Positions 26,671-36,131 are shown, numbered from the stretch's first letter. The stretch is DNA of 64,000 nucleotides from an uncultured Paracoccaceae bacterium (GCA_947502145.1 CANMYO010000001.1:124001-188000); one strand, 5' to 3'. Numbers and translations are program-made. The notes: a model not told the origin generated them from the sequence alone.

Positions 26671-27065
26671 GCGCTGACGACAAGACCTGCCCCAGTGCGC
26701 GTGCCGCGCCTGGGGCTACGCTTTTGGGGATCAAGGGCGCGGATGGGCGCGTCAAACCGATGCGCACAATGATGGTGGTGGATCAGACCTTTGTCGACAA
26801 CGCCAGCGTGCCCGGCCCGCCAGAGGCCCGGATGCGCTTTGCCAGCAAATGTGAAACCTCGGGCTGCAAACAATGGACCGGCACCCGCTGCGGCGTGATC
26901 GACAACGTACTGGCGCACCTCAAGGTGGTCGATGTTGATGTCCGTGACACCCTGCCGCCCTGCGCGATCCGGCCCACTTGCCGCTGGTTTGATCAAAGCG
27001 GCGAAAGCGCCTGTCATGCCTGCGAACTTGTGATCACCGACCAAAGCGCGATGGCCGCCGAATAG
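26667..27065 (+). CDS. Cysteine-rich conserved hypothetical protein
   Basis: A 132-residue protein starting at GTG 26667, overlapping the previous stop by 4 nt. It has eight cysteines, seven of them in the C-terminal half as CxxxxCx7C (CETSGCKQWTGTRCG), CxxxxxC (CAIRPTC) and CxxC (CHAC). The pattern suggests zinc or FeS binding. I do not recognise a characterised family. The longer frame beginning at 26580 overlaps the upstream gene and is not used. Confidence 0.7.
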   Translation: MSADDKTCPSARAAPGATLLGIKGADGRVKPMRTMMVVDQTFVDNASVPGPPEARMRFASKCETSGCKQWTGTRCGVIDNVLAHLKVVDVDVRDTLPPCAIRPTCRWFDQSGESACHACELVITDQSAMAAE

Positions 27066-27124
27066 ACCCTCGCGCGGATCAATGCGGGGTGGCACCCGGT
27101 TCGCCTGCGTGCCACTCTGTCCGC

Positions 27125-28057
27125 ATGACTCAGCTTACCACCCGTTACGGCACCGCCCTTTCGCGCCTGACCTTTGGCACCATGCAGTTTGGCGGCAAGG
27201 CTGATGCAGCAGCAAGCCGCGCCATGTACGACGCCGCACGCGGCGCCGGCATCACCCATTTTGACACCGCTGTCGGCTATAATGATGGCGCATCCGAAGC
27301 CCTGATCGGTTCAATGGTCGCCGCCGAACGGGACGCGATCTATTTGGCCACAAAACTGGGCTACACCGGTCCGTGCAATCACGAAAACCTGTCTGTGCAA
27401 TGGGACCGCAGCCGCCGACAGCTGGGGCTGGATCAGGTTGATCTGCTTTATCTGCACCGGTTTGATGACAATACGCCGTTGGAAGAAACCTTCACCTTCA
27501 TGGCGCAGTTGCAATCAGAAGGGGCAATCCGCCACATTGGCGTGTCCAACTATGCCGCTTGGCAGGTGATGAAGGCCCAGGCCACCTGCGCCGCCCTTGG
27601 CACCCGGATCGACGTGGTGCAGCCGATGTATAACCTCGTCAAACGACAGGCCGAGGTTGAGCTGCTGCCGATGGCCGCTGATCAGGGCATCCTGACCTGC
27701 CCCTATTCGCCGCTTGGCGGTGGCCTGCTGACCGGCAAATACGCGGACGGGGGCATTGGCCGCCTGACCGAGGATGACCGCTATGCCGCCCGCTACTCTC
27801 CGGCCTGGATGCATCAGACGGCGCGGGACCTCAGCATGCTGGCCGCAGAGGTCGGCACAGATCCCGCAACGCTGGCGGTAGCATGGGTCGCCGCACACCC
27901 TGTCCGCCCAGTGCCGATCATCTCGGCCAAATCGGTTGCGCAGCTGACCCCCTCGCTCGCCGCAGAGGGTTACACGATGTCAGCCGCCCTTTATGACCGC
28001 ATGACCGCACTGTCCCCGACACCGCCCCCCGCGACAGACAGGCTAGAGGAAGCATGA
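27125..28057 (+). CDS. Aldo/keto reductase
   Basis: A 310-residue NADPH-dependent TIM-barrel reductase. FDTAVGYNDGASE near 42 has the catalytic Asp and Tyr, and ATKLGYTG near 76 the lysine. LLYLHRFDD holds the histidine position. It ends ISAKSVAQLTPSL, the NADP-binding segment. ATG 27125 is chosen over an in-frame ATG at 27089. It overlaps the FAD oxidoreductase by 4 nt, suggesting one small-molecule pathway; the substrate is unknown. Confidence 0.88.
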   Translation: MTQLTTRYGTALSRLTFGTMQFGGKADAAASRAMYDAARGAGITHFDTAVGYNDGASEALIGSMVAAERDAIYLATKLGYTGPCNHENLSVQWDRSRRQLGLDQVDLLYLHRFDDNTPLEETFTFMAQLQSEGAIRHIGVSNYAAWQVMKAQATCAALGTRIDVVQPMYNLVKRQAEVELLPMAADQGILTCPYSPLGGGLLTGKYADGGIGRLTEDDRYAARYSPAWMHQTARDLSMLAAEVGTDPATLAVAWVAAHPVRPVPIISAKSVAQLTPSLAAEGYTMSAALYDRMTALSPTPPPATDRLEEA

Positions 28058-29130
28058 GCGATTTTCTGATTATCGGTGGCGGCATCGCAGGGCTGTCCGC
28101 CGGGGCGCGGCTGTCGACACTGGGCAAAGTGACGCTGCTGGAACGCGAACGGGCCCTTGGCACCCATGCCTCTGGCCGCTCTGCCGCGATGTTCGAAGAA
28201 TCCTACGGGCTGCCCAGCACGGTTGCGCTGAACCGGGCCAGCTATGACCATCACGCCAATGATCAGCGCGGTGTGCTCAGCCCGCGTGGCATGCTGATGG
28301 TGGCCGGCCCGGATGATGCGCATTTTGACGGCGACGCGCAGGCGATGAAACTTGACCCGATCAGCGCCGCAGAGGCGTGCGCGATGGTGCCGGTGCTGAA
28401 CCACGATACCGTGACCCGCGCGGCCTATCATGCGGATGCCTGGGACATCGACACCAATCAGCTGATGCAGAATTTCCTGAATGTAATCAACCACAACGGC
28501 GGAAAGGTCCTGATCCAGGCCGAGGTGACACACATCAACCGCACCCGTATGGGCTGGGAGCTGAAGTCGCCGCAACATGGCATCTTTGGCGGCAAGGTGC
28601 TGGTCAATGCGGCAGGGGCCTGGGTCGATCAGGTGGCACTGATGGCCCGCATTCGACCGCTTGGCTTTACGCCGCTGCGCCGCTCCATGGCGCGGATACC
28701 TGCGCCCGGCGATCACGATGTATCGCGCTGGCCAATGCTCTTTGGGCCGGGTGAAACCTGGTATGCCAAACCTGACGCCGGGGCGCTGATCGTCTCGCCC
28801 GCGGACGAAGACCCCTCTGAACCGATGGATGCCTATATCGACGATCTTGTGCTGGCCGAAGGGCTGGCCCGCTATGAACATTATGTCACCGAACCGGTGA
28901 CGCGGATGCTGGCCAACTGGGCCGGGCTGCGCACCTTTGCGCCTGACCGACAACTGGTGCTTGGCCCCAGCCCCGATGATCCGGCGTTTGTCTGGTGTGC
29001 CGGGCAAGGGGGATATGGCTTTCAGACGTCGCCGGCGGCAAGCCAGCTTTTGGCAGATTTGGTTGCTGGCCGTGCGCCCGAAATCGGCAAGGATATCGCC
29101 GCAGCCCTGTCGCCAGCGCGGTTCGCTTAG
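28054..29130 (+). CDS. FAD-dependent oxidoreductase (DAO family)
   Basis: A 358-residue flavoenzyme. LIIGGGIAGLSAGARLS at the N-terminus is the FAD-binding dinucleotide fold, and ASGRSAAMFEESYG near 45 and the late CAGQGGYGFQTSPA match glycine oxidase and D-amino acid dehydrogenase relatives. It is coupled to the aldo/keto reductase gene. It may oxidise an amine or amino acid. The stop shares TTAG with the convergent Hint-domain gene. Confidence 0.88.
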   Translation: MSDFLIIGGGIAGLSAGARLSTLGKVTLLERERALGTHASGRSAAMFEESYGLPSTVALNRASYDHHANDQRGVLSPRGMLMVAGPDDAHFDGDAQAMKLDPISAAEACAMVPVLNHDTVTRAAYHADAWDIDTNQLMQNFLNVINHNGGKVLIQAEVTHINRTRMGWELKSPQHGIFGGKVLVNAAGAWVDQVALMARIRPLGFTPLRRSMARIPAPGDHDVSRWPMLFGPGETWYAKPDAGALIVSPADEDPSEPMDAYIDDLVLAEGLARYEHYVTEPVTRMLANWAGLRTFAPDRQLVLGPSPDDPAFVWCAGQGGYGFQTSPAASQLLADLVAGRAPEIGKDIAAALSPARFA

Positions 29131-30176
29131 CCCACCATCGCCATCAACTCCCAGGACCGCAGCGTCGGATAGGCAGCCTCAACCCCGTTCATATTGGCCT
29201 CGAGCTCAGGAAAGATTGCAAACAACTCGGTGCGCGCCTCAGCGTCCAGCGCGGCAATCCCCTGTGGACCGGGATGGAAACTTTCGGTTGGCGCACCTTC
29301 GGCATAGATGACTTCGTGGCGATCAAACACCAGATGGAAATAGGTGATTTCGTCCAGACCACAATCGACATAAACCTCTTCGAATGACGCGGCCAGCGAC
29401 TTGGCCCGCACAAAAACCGCATCCTCGCCAAACAGCAGCGGAATGCGGATGTGCTGATACAGCATCCGGTGCTGCGGGCTGACACGCAGGTTCCGGCGCG
29501 GCAGGCCAAAGCCCAGCGCCCCCGCCTGAATACAGACCGGCCACAGCTTGCGGTTCCGACGATAGCTTTCCCCGCGCAGGGTACGCTTGTAGATCATCCG
29601 CACCGGCTGGTTGCCGCTGTCAAAGGTGGTGACCAGATCATCGACCGCCAGCTCTTCGATCAGGCGCGGCCCGTCGGGTGTCTCGATCAAGGTCCCACCG
29701 GTCAGGCAAATGACCGAGCTGCCTTGCGTCAAATTGCCATCAACCCGGTTGCCGTAGGCGTCAAACTGGATGCTTTGCTTGCTGGTCGCCGCGATATTGG
29801 TCGACGTCGACCCTGCCGCCGGGCCATCCACCGCCGTGATCAGCGACGGGCCGCTGCCAATGTCGTAAAAGGACAGCAACTGCGCATTGTCCATCAGGGC
29901 CACGGCGGACGGCTCGGTATCGGTGTTGCCGTTGCCATTCCCGCTTAGCAATGTGGGGATCTGGTAAACATAATGCCCGGTGTTGGGATCAAGCACGGGC
30001 GACAGATCCGACAGCGTGAAAACCTCCACCACATTGCCGTTCTGGTCATAGGTCGAGACCGTGAACTCTGACGCCCGTGCAAATTCAGCCGGTGACAGAG
30101 TAACCTCGGTGTATTCGGACACGCCGGTCTTTTTGGCGATGTTGTTGCGGTAGTGGATCTCCGAGATGAACGCCAT
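29127..30176 (-). CDS. Hint-domain protein
   Basis: 349 residues. The N-terminal 150 residues (opening MAFISEIHYRNN) resemble a lamin-tail-like secreted domain. From about residue 157 there is a Hint (hedgehog/intein) domain starting ICLTGGTLIETPDGP, with a cysteine at the splice-type position and the internal VSPQHRML histidine motif near 237. Hint_2 proteins of this kind are frequent in Rhodobacteraceae, often secreted by type I systems. There is no classical signal peptide. Self-cleavage is possible but not shown. Confidence 0.78.
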   Translation of the reverse strand: MAFISEIHYRNNIAKKTGVSEYTEVTLSPAEFARASEFTVSTYDQNGNVVEVFTLSDLSPVLDPNTGHYVYQIPTLLSGNGNGNTDTEPSAVALMDNAQLLSFYDIGSGPSLITAVDGPAAGSTSTNIAATSKQSIQFDAYGNRVDGNLTQGSSVICLTGGTLIETPDGPRLIEELAVDDLVTTFDSGNQPVRMIYKRTLRGESYRRNRKLWPVCIQAGALGFGLPRRNLRVSPQHRMLYQHIRIPLLFGEDAVFVRAKSLAASFEEVYVDCGLDEITYFHLVFDRHEVIYAEGAPTESFHPGPQGIAALDAEARTELFAIFPELEANMNGVEAAYPTLRSWELMAMVG

Positions 30177-30305
30177 TTTTGCCTCATGCGGTTTGCCCGA
30201 TGATCAATCATTGCAATGGCGTCAGAATGTTTCCGATTGGGAAAAAATAAGGCAGCGGCCCAAATCGCAATGGCACGACGCGGTGATAACACCTATGTGA
30301 CAGGC

Positions 30306-30626
30306 ATGACGGATCCTGATCCAAATCTTCGCGGCGCACGCCGTTTTGACCGGCAGTTTGACAATATTGTGCGCCTGGTCCCGCTGGCGCGTGGCCCGAT
30401 TGAGATTCTGCGCTATCGCTGGCTGTTCGTGTTGCGGGTACCGCTGGCCATCCTTTTGATTTTAGGTGGCTTTCTGGCGATTTTGCCGGTCTTTGGCCTG
30501 TGGATGATCCCGGTGGGACTGTTGCTGCTCGCGGTGGATGTGCCGCAATTGCAGGGCCCCGTCGCCGCTTTGGTCATTCGCGTGCGGCGACGGGTTGATC
30601 TGCTGCGCCAGCGTCTGCGGCGTTAA
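30306..30626 (+). CDS. Small membrane protein
   Basis: 106 residues if started at ATG 30306; in-frame ATGs at 30216 and 30270 would lengthen the N-terminus and I cannot decide from ribosome sites. Two hydrophobic helices (LFVLRVPLAILLILGGFLA, then VFGLWMIPVGLLLLAV) are followed by an Arg-rich tail. It is probably an inner-membrane protein of unknown function. It shares TTAA with the convergent dehydrogenase stop. Confidence 0.65.
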   Translation: MTDPDPNLRGARRFDRQFDNIVRLVPLARGPIEILRYRWLFVLRVPLAILLILGGFLAILPVFGLWMIPVGLLLLAVDVPQLQGPVAALVIRVRRRVDLLRQRLRR

Positions 30627-33112
30627 CCGTCGACGCGGATCGTGGCGTTTTTGGGGTCATAGGGGCTGTCTTCGACGATCTCCCCATCCCAAAGTTGGTC
30701 AAACATCTTGACCTTCAGCCTGGTGCCAATGGCGGCGTGATCGGGGTGCACATAGCCCATGCCAATCGACTTGCCAAAGGCCACCGAGTAGCCGCCAGAG
30801 GTCAGACGCCCGACGCGGGTTTCCCCGGCATATAGCGCCTCGCGGCCCCAGGGGTCTGCATCTTCTGGCCCATCAATCAGCAGTGTCACACAGGTTGATC
30901 GAATGCCCTTGGCGACCATCGCATCCTTGCCGTGGAAGTCCTTGTCCAGGTCCACAAAGCGCGGCAGATCAGCCTCAAGTGGGGTCGCGTCGCGGCCCAG
31001 TTCGGTGCCAAAGGCGCGATAGGATTTTTCCTGCCGCAGCCAGTTCTGCGCCCGCGCGCCAACCAGCTTCATGCCGTGCTTGTCTCCGGCCTTTTCCAGC
31101 AGATCAAACAGGTAGTTCTGCATTTCGATCGGGTGGTGCAATTCCCATCCCAGCTCACCGGTATAGGCCACGCGGATCGCGTTCACCGGACACATGCCCA
31201 GTTCGATCTGCTTGGCGGACAGCCAGGGGAACCGCTTGTTCGACAGGGCCGTCTCGGGATCGGGGTCCTTGATGATCTCTTTCAGCACATCGCGCGATTT
31301 TGGACCGGCGATGGCGAAAACGCCCCATTGCGTGGTGACATCCTGCGCATTGATGCGCCCGAATTCCGGTTCTTTTTCGGCGATCGCCTTGTAAAGGAAA
31401 TCCTGATCGTATGCGGTCCACGCGCCGGCGCTGACAAGGTAATACTCTTCCTCGGCCAATCGCACGATGGTGTATTCTGTCCGCGTCGTGCCATGCCCGG
31501 TCAACGCATAGGTCAGGTTGATCCGGCCAATGCGCGGCAGTTTGTTGCTGGTGAACCAATCCAGAAACGCCGTTGCGCCGGGGCCGCTGACCTTGTGCTT
31601 GGTAAAGGCGGTGGCGTCGATCAGGCCCACGCCCTCGCGGATCGCCTTCGCTTCTTCCACTGCATATTGCCACCATGCGCCGCGGCGGAAACTGCGGCTG
31701 TCATGGTCGCTGAACCCTTCGGGGGCAAAGTAGTTTGGCCGCTCCCAGCCGTTCACGAAGCCAAACTGCGCGCCCCGCGCCGCCTGCCGGTCATAGGCTG
31801 GTGAGGTACGCAGCGGGCGGCAGGCCGGACGTTCTTCGTCTGGGTGGTGCAGGATGTAGACGTGATCGTAGCATTCTTCGTTCTTGCGCGCGGCGAACTC
31901 GGTCGTCATCCACGAACCGTAACGCTTGGGGTCAAGGCTCGCCATGTCGATTTCGGCCTCACCCTCAACCATCATCTGCGCAAGATAATAGCCGGTGCCG
32001 CCAGCGGCGGTGATGCCAAAGGAAAACCCTTCGGCAAGCCACATGTTCTGCAGACCCGGCGCCGGACCAACCAGCGGGTTGCCGTCCGGCGTATAGCAAA
32101 TTGGCCCGTTGAAATCGTCCTTCAGCCCGCTGTCCTCGCAGGATGGAATCCGGTGGATCATCGCAAGGTATTGCTCTTCAATCCGCTCAAGGTCCAGCTG
32201 GAACAGATCAGCGCGAAAGCTGTCCGGCACACCATATTCAAAGCAGGCCGGGGCGTTCTTTTCATAAACGCCCAGAATCCAGCCGCCGCGCTCTTCGCGC
32301 ACGTAAGATTGCGCATCCGCATCCCGGACGACGGGGTGCTCGGGGTTGTCCTTGCGCCATTCAACCAGTGCCGGGTCCTGATCCATCACGATGAACTGAT
32401 GCTCAACCGGGATCGCGGGCATCTTGATGCCCAGCATCTTGGCGGTGCGCTGCGCGTGGTTGCCGCTTGCGGTCACCACATGTTCTGCGGTGATAACGAT
32501 CTGCTCGTCCGAGGGGACCAGGTTGCCGCCCTTTTCGACCATCTTCGTGGCCGTGACCTCCCAGGCTGTGCCGTTCCAGTGAAACGCATCGGCCTGCCAT
32601 TTACGCTCGATCATCACCCCGCGCTGCCGCGCACCCTTGGCCATCGCCATGGTCACATCGGCAGGGTTAATATAGCCATCGGTGTTGTGATACAGCGCGC
32701 CCTTGAGGTCCTCGGTCTTGATCAGCGGCCAGCGTTTCCTGACCTCATCCGGGCTCAGGAATTCATAAGGAACACCGCAGGTTTCCGCGGTTGAGGCATA
32801 AAGCATGTATTCATCCATGCGCTCTTGCGTCTGCGCCATACGTAGGTTGCCCACTACAGCAAAACCCGCATTCAACCCGGTTTCCTCTTCCAGCGTCTTG
32901 TAGAAATCGACCGAGTACTTGTGGATATGCGTGGTGGCATAGGACATGTTGAACAACGGCAGCAGACCCGCCGCATGCCATGTCGAACCAGAGGTCAGCT
33001 CATCACGCTCCAGCAGCATCACATCATCCCAGCCCGCACGGGCCAGATGATAGGCAATTGATGTGCCAACGGCACCGCCGCCGACGACCAGGGCTTTGAC
33101 ATTCGTTTTCAT
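30623..33112 (-). CDS. Dimethylglycine/sarcosine dehydrogenase-like FAD and GcvT protein
   Basis: 829 residues. The N-terminal FAD domain (VVGGGAVGTSIAYHLARAGW) is followed by STWHAAGLLP near residue 40, whose histidine is the covalent FAD site in rat dimethylglycine dehydrogenase. The C-terminal half is a GcvT/folate-binding aminomethyltransferase fold (TYALTGHGTTRTEYTIVR, WELHHPIE). The enzyme should demethylate an N-methyl amine and pass the one-carbon unit to tetrahydrofolate. I chose ATG 33112, since 55 upstream codons are low-complexity Arg/Gly/Ser. The exact substrate is not certain. Confidence 0.85.
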   Translation of the reverse strand: MKTNVKALVVGGGAVGTSIAYHLARAGWDDVMLLERDELTSGSTWHAAGLLPLFNMSYATTHIHKYSVDFYKTLEEETGLNAGFAVVGNLRMAQTQERMDEYMLYASTAETCGVPYEFLSPDEVRKRWPLIKTEDLKGALYHNTDGYINPADVTMAMAKGARQRGVMIERKWQADAFHWNGTAWEVTATKMVEKGGNLVPSDEQIVITAEHVVTASGNHAQRTAKMLGIKMPAIPVEHQFIVMDQDPALVEWRKDNPEHPVVRDADAQSYVREERGGWILGVYEKNAPACFEYGVPDSFRADLFQLDLERIEEQYLAMIHRIPSCEDSGLKDDFNGPICYTPDGNPLVGPAPGLQNMWLAEGFSFGITAAGGTGYYLAQMMVEGEAEIDMASLDPKRYGSWMTTEFAARKNEECYDHVYILHHPDEERPACRPLRTSPAYDRQAARGAQFGFVNGWERPNYFAPEGFSDHDSRSFRRGAWWQYAVEEAKAIREGVGLIDATAFTKHKVSGPGATAFLDWFTSNKLPRIGRINLTYALTGHGTTRTEYTIVRLAEEEYYLVSAGAWTAYDQDFLYKAIAEKEPEFGRINAQDVTTQWGVFAIAGPKSRDVLKEIIKDPDPETALSNKRFPWLSAKQIELGMCPVNAIRVAYTGELGWELHHPIEMQNYLFDLLEKAGDKHGMKLVGARAQNWLRQEKSYRAFGTELGRDATPLEADLPRFVDLDKDFHGKDAMVAKGIRSTCVTLLIDGPEDADPWGREALYAGETRVGRLTSGGYSVAFGKSIGMGYVHPDHAAIGTRLKVKMFDQLWDGEIVEDSPYDPKNATIRVDG

Positions 33113-33455
33113 CGCGCGACTCCCATTTTGTTGTCCGCAATGTGTCGCAAACGCGCGTGTCGTGAAAGAACCAGCCGACCACCTTTGGCGCGATTGCGAC
33201 CTTTGCGATCCTTGACCCCGGCCTGACCGGGCCGCGCCCGCCCCTCCTTTGACGCGACCGCTGCGCCCCGCGACCATCCCCGCCGATCCTTACGCCATCG
33301 TAACCATCCGCATTCTAAACCTGTTCTCGGCCAGGTCCGGGCGTCGCCAGACCTGGCCGCCGTCGCGATGAAAGGCGAAGATTCAGGGGCCTCTCTTGCC
33401 GCCCGTGGGCTTGCCGCGTAAAAGCAAACAAACCCACCGTCGGAGGGGCACAGCC
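33113..33455. other. 343-bp divergent gap upstream of panC
   Basis: This divergent region has no supported gene. It contains the perfect 9-bp stem described at 33329-33358 and the panC leader. I looked for a glycine riboswitch before the dehydrogenase and did not find the paired motifs. The region nearest the dehydrogenase has GCGATTGCGACC/GCGATCC small repeats. Confidence 0.5.
33329..33358. other. Perfect 9-bp inverted repeat in the panC leader
   Basis: GGCCAGGTC, twelve bases, GACCTGGCC. It could be an RNA hairpin in either divergent transcript or a dimer binding site. There is no T tract on the plus strand, and it lies about 100 bp before panC. Confidence 0.4.
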
Positions 33456-34298
33456 TTGCAGATCTGCCGCACAATTCCTGAAATTCGCCAAACGGTTGCG
33501 GACCTTCGCAATGCTGGAACGTTGGGTCTTGTGACCACAATGGGCGCGTTGCACGCCGGGCACATGGCGCTGATCGACGCCGCCAAAGGCGATCACGCCG
33601 CCGTTGTCGCGACAATCTTCGTCAATCCCACCCAGTTTGGTGATCCCAAAGATCTGGAAAACTACCCGCGCACCGAAGAATCCGACCTTGAAATGCTCAA
33701 GGCGGCCGGTGTGGCGGCCGTTTTCATCCCCGAAGTCAGCGACATCTACCCCGAGGGTGATGAAACAATCGTTGAAACCACCCGGCTGGCCAATGTGTTG
33801 CACGGGCTTGTGCGCCCGGGGCATTTTCGCGGCGTTGCGACGGTTGTGACCAAACTCTTCAACATCATCGCGGCGGACGCGGCCTATTTTGGCAAGAAGG
33901 ACTACCAACAGCTTGCCGTGATCCGCAGAATGGTGCGCGATCTGCATATGCCAATTGCGATCCATGGCGTTGAAACGGTCCGTGAACATGACGGGCTGGC
34001 GCTGTCGTCGCGCAATGTCCGGCTGATCGGCGATGAACGCTATGACGCCCGCGTGCTCAACCTCAGCCTGACCGTTGCAGAGGCGATGATCAAAGAAGGC
34101 AAAACCGTCGAAGAGGTGGCGGAATCGATCCGCGGCGTCATCGGCTCCAAGCGCAGTGCCAAACTGCAGGGTCTTGATATCGTCGACGTCAAAACCTTCG
34201 AACCGGTGACCGGCGTGCCAAAAGATACCATCTGCATCATGATCTCAGTGCAGTTCATGATGGTCTTGCTAATCGACCAGAGAGAGATTTCACCATGA
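33456..34298 (+). CDS. panC: Pantoate-beta-alanine ligase
   Basis: 280 residues, the normal length. It joins pantoate and beta-alanine using ATP, the last step of pantothenate synthesis. [10 protein letters not shown] near 27 is the nucleotidyl-binding HIGH-type motif, [15 protein letters not shown] near 146 and DGLALSSRN near 178 the others. I chose TTG 33456 because GGAGGGG lies 7 nt upstream and the protein then starts where PanC does; the frame is open 60 nt further. It overlaps panB by 4 nt. Confidence 0.93.
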   Translation: MQICRTIPEIRQTVADLRNAGTLGLVTTMGALHAGHMALIDAAKGDHAAVVATIFVNPTQFGDPKDLENYPRTEESDLEMLKAAGVAAVFIPEVSDIYPEGDETIVETTRLANVLHGLVRPGHFRGVATVVTKLFNIIAADAAYFGKKDYQQLAVIRRMVRDLHMPIAIHGVETVREHDGLALSSRNVRLIGDERYDARVLNLSLTVAEAMIKEGKTVEEVAESIRGVIGSKRSAKLQGLDIVDVKTFEPVTGVPKDTICIMISVQFMMVLLIDQREISP

Positions 34299-35107
34299 GC
34301 AGCCAGAAAGAAGTGATCCGCCGGACCACCGTTCCCCAGATCGCCAAACGCAAGGGCGCAGAACCGATCGTCTCGCTCACCAGCTATCACGCCCATACCG
34401 CCGCAATTGTTGACAAATACGCCGACTTTATTCTTGTGGGCGACAGCCTTGGCATGGTGATGCACGGTATGGAAAGCACCGTGGGTGTTCCGCTTGATCT
34501 GATGATCATGCACGGCAAGGCGGTTGTACGGGGGACGCAAAAGGCGCTGATCGTGGTCGACATGCCCTTTGGCACCTACGAAGAATCTCCCAATATGGCG
34601 TTTCGCAACGCCGCCAAGATCATGAAGGAAACCTCTTGCGGGGCGGTCAAACTTGAAGGCGGGGCCCGCATGGCCGAAACCATCCGCTTTCTGGTTGAAC
34701 GGGGCATCCCGGTGATGGCGCATACCGGTCTGACGCCACAATCCTCGCATGTCATGGGCGGGTTCAAGACCCAGGGGCGCGACGAAGATACATGGGCCGA
34801 TCACATCAAAGACGCCCATGCAGTAGCAGAGGCCGGGGCATTCGCTGTCGTGCTCGAAGGCATGGTGGAACCGCTCGCCGCGCGGATCACCCGCGAAATC
34901 GACATCCCCACAATCGGGATCGGGGCCTCGGCCGAATGTGACGGCCAGATTCTGGTGCTTGAGGATATGCTGGGTCTCAACCCGTGGACGCCCAAGTTCG
35001 TGAAGGTCTATGGCCAGCTCGGCCCGATGATCGAGGACAGCGTGAAACGCTACGCCGAAGACGTCAAATCCCGCGCCTTCCCGACCGAGGACGAAGTCTA
35101 CCGTTAA
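34295..35107 (+). CDS. panB: 3-methyl-2-oxobutanoate hydroxymethyltransferase
   Basis: 270 residues. It adds a hydroxymethyl group from methylene-tetrahydrofolate to alpha-ketoisovalerate, giving ketopantoate. [11 protein letters not shown] near 44 supplies the metal ligand aspartate, GAVKLEGG near 114 and [21 protein letters not shown] near 206 the active-site loops. Translational coupling to panC is seen. The pathway feeds coenzyme A, whose next steps (coaBC) are also in the window. Confidence 0.95.
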   Translation: MSSQKEVIRRTTVPQIAKRKGAEPIVSLTSYHAHTAAIVDKYADFILVGDSLGMVMHGMESTVGVPLDLMIMHGKAVVRGTQKALIVVDMPFGTYEESPNMAFRNAAKIMKETSCGAVKLEGGARMAETIRFLVERGIPVMAHTGLTPQSSHVMGGFKTQGRDEDTWADHIKDAHAVAEAGAFAVVLEGMVEPLAARITREIDIPTIGIGASAECDGQILVLEDMLGLNPWTPKFVKVYGQLGPMIEDSVKRYAEDVKSRAFPTEDEVYR

Positions 35108-35154
35108 TCCCGCTCTGCCGTTGCAGCGGGTCCTGGCCCACGCCCGGGACAGGT

Positions 35155-35170
35155 GGCCTTGGCCAAGGCC
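35155..35170. repeat. 16-bp perfect palindrome
   Basis: GGCCTTGGCCAAGGCC in the 245-bp gap between panB and the lipase-like gene. It is fully self-complementary. A weak CCCGCT/AGCGGG hairpin (35109-35130) precedes it and may mark the end of the panB transcript. Confidence 0.55.
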
Positions 35171-35352
35171 GCGCGACAGGCTGATGTCGTTTGATGCTAC
35201 GGCACCCTGCCCCTCCTGCCCCGGTGCACCTTGCCCCACAGTGGCACGGCGGGCGCTGCACATGGCGCCACATCCGGGGCCAAGGTCAGGAAACCCTCAC
35301 TTCCCCGCACGTCAAACAACGCGCAAACTGGGAGCATAGCGAGAGGCGTGTC

Positions 35353-36015
35353 ATGACCATCACAACCTATCCGGTGAAAGAGGCCGCAAAACTGGCAGCC
35401 CATGCCTACAATCCGCGCGGCGAACGGCACCTCGCGACGATGATCGCCGATGAATGCCCCGTCGCAGGGGTCGAGGCGACATTGCTGACCAATGGTTTCC
35501 TGTTGATCCCCGGCTCCAATTCTCTTGCCGATTATTTCAATTTCAACCTGCGGCTCTGGCGGATCGGAGAGGAACAATATGACCTCAAGACCACCCACAC
35601 CACGCGCGGGGCCTCCGGTACGATCTGGCATCAGGGCTTCTTTGCCCATGCCAAGGTCATCTATGACTGGATCGGCAGCCGCCGCCCCGCGCTGATTATC
35701 GGCCATTCACTTGGGGCCGCCTCAGCGCAGATCCTGTCCAAAAGCTGGGCACGCGCGTCCATCGGCTTTGCCGCACCGCGCCCGCGCAAGGCCCGCGGCG
35801 CCATCGTCAACGACGGACTGTCGCTCAGCATCTGCCGGGTTGATGACCCGGTCTGCAGCTTTGTGAACGCGTTTCACCACATGGGCACCACACGACATCT
35901 TGTCCACAGCCGCCCGCGTTTTGGCCTCAACCACAACATGGCGGCCTATATCGACGTGCTGGAACATAACCGGGGTGATGCCGTGCCAGAAATCTGGAAC
36001 CCGCTGGCGGGGTAA
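35353..36015 (+). CDS. Lipase-like alpha/beta hydrolase
   Basis: 220 residues. GHSLGAASAQ near 117 is the nucleophile elbow with its serine, typical of class 3 lipases; the later RVDDPVCSF supplies a likely catalytic aspartate and HNMAAYIDVL the histidine. There is no signal peptide, so it appears cytosolic. I chose ATG 35353 (MTITTYPVK); 54 codons upstream are open but look non-coding. The substrate is unknown. Confidence 0.78.
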   Translation: MTITTYPVKEAAKLAAHAYNPRGERHLATMIADECPVAGVEATLLTNGFLLIPGSNSLADYFNFNLRLWRIGEEQYDLKTTHTTRGASGTIWHQGFFAHAKVIYDWIGSRRPALIIGHSLGAASAQILSKSWARASIGFAAPRPRKARGAIVNDGLSLSICRVDDPVCSFVNAFHHMGTTRHLVHSRPRFGLNHNMAAYIDVLEHNRGDAVPEIWNPLAG

Positions 36016-36057
36016 CGTGCAATAATGCAACGGGGACAATTGTCGGTATTTTTCCCT

Positions 36058-36109
36058 GCATCTTTAGACGCTTGTTTACCGTAAACTCCTATCACCGCAC
36101 ATAAGATGC
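36058..36109 (+). promoter_or_regulatory. Nested inverted repeats in leader of a small lipoprotein
   Basis: GCATCTT (36058-36064) pairs with AAGATGC (36103-36109). Inside lies GTTTAC-C-GTAAAC (36074-36086). Together they could form a long hairpin 22 bp before the lipoprotein start, or the inner repeat may be a regulator site. Confidence 0.4.
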
Positions 36110-36131
36110 GGACCGAGGAAAGAGAGCAGAG

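Noticed and set aside
33113-33455. Glycine riboswitch before the dehydrogenase
   Set aside because: I looked for the paired glycine aptamer motifs because the enzyme makes glycine-type products; they are absent.
34040-35263. 407-codon minus-strand frame
   Set aside because: It is antisense to panC and panB, which are certain.
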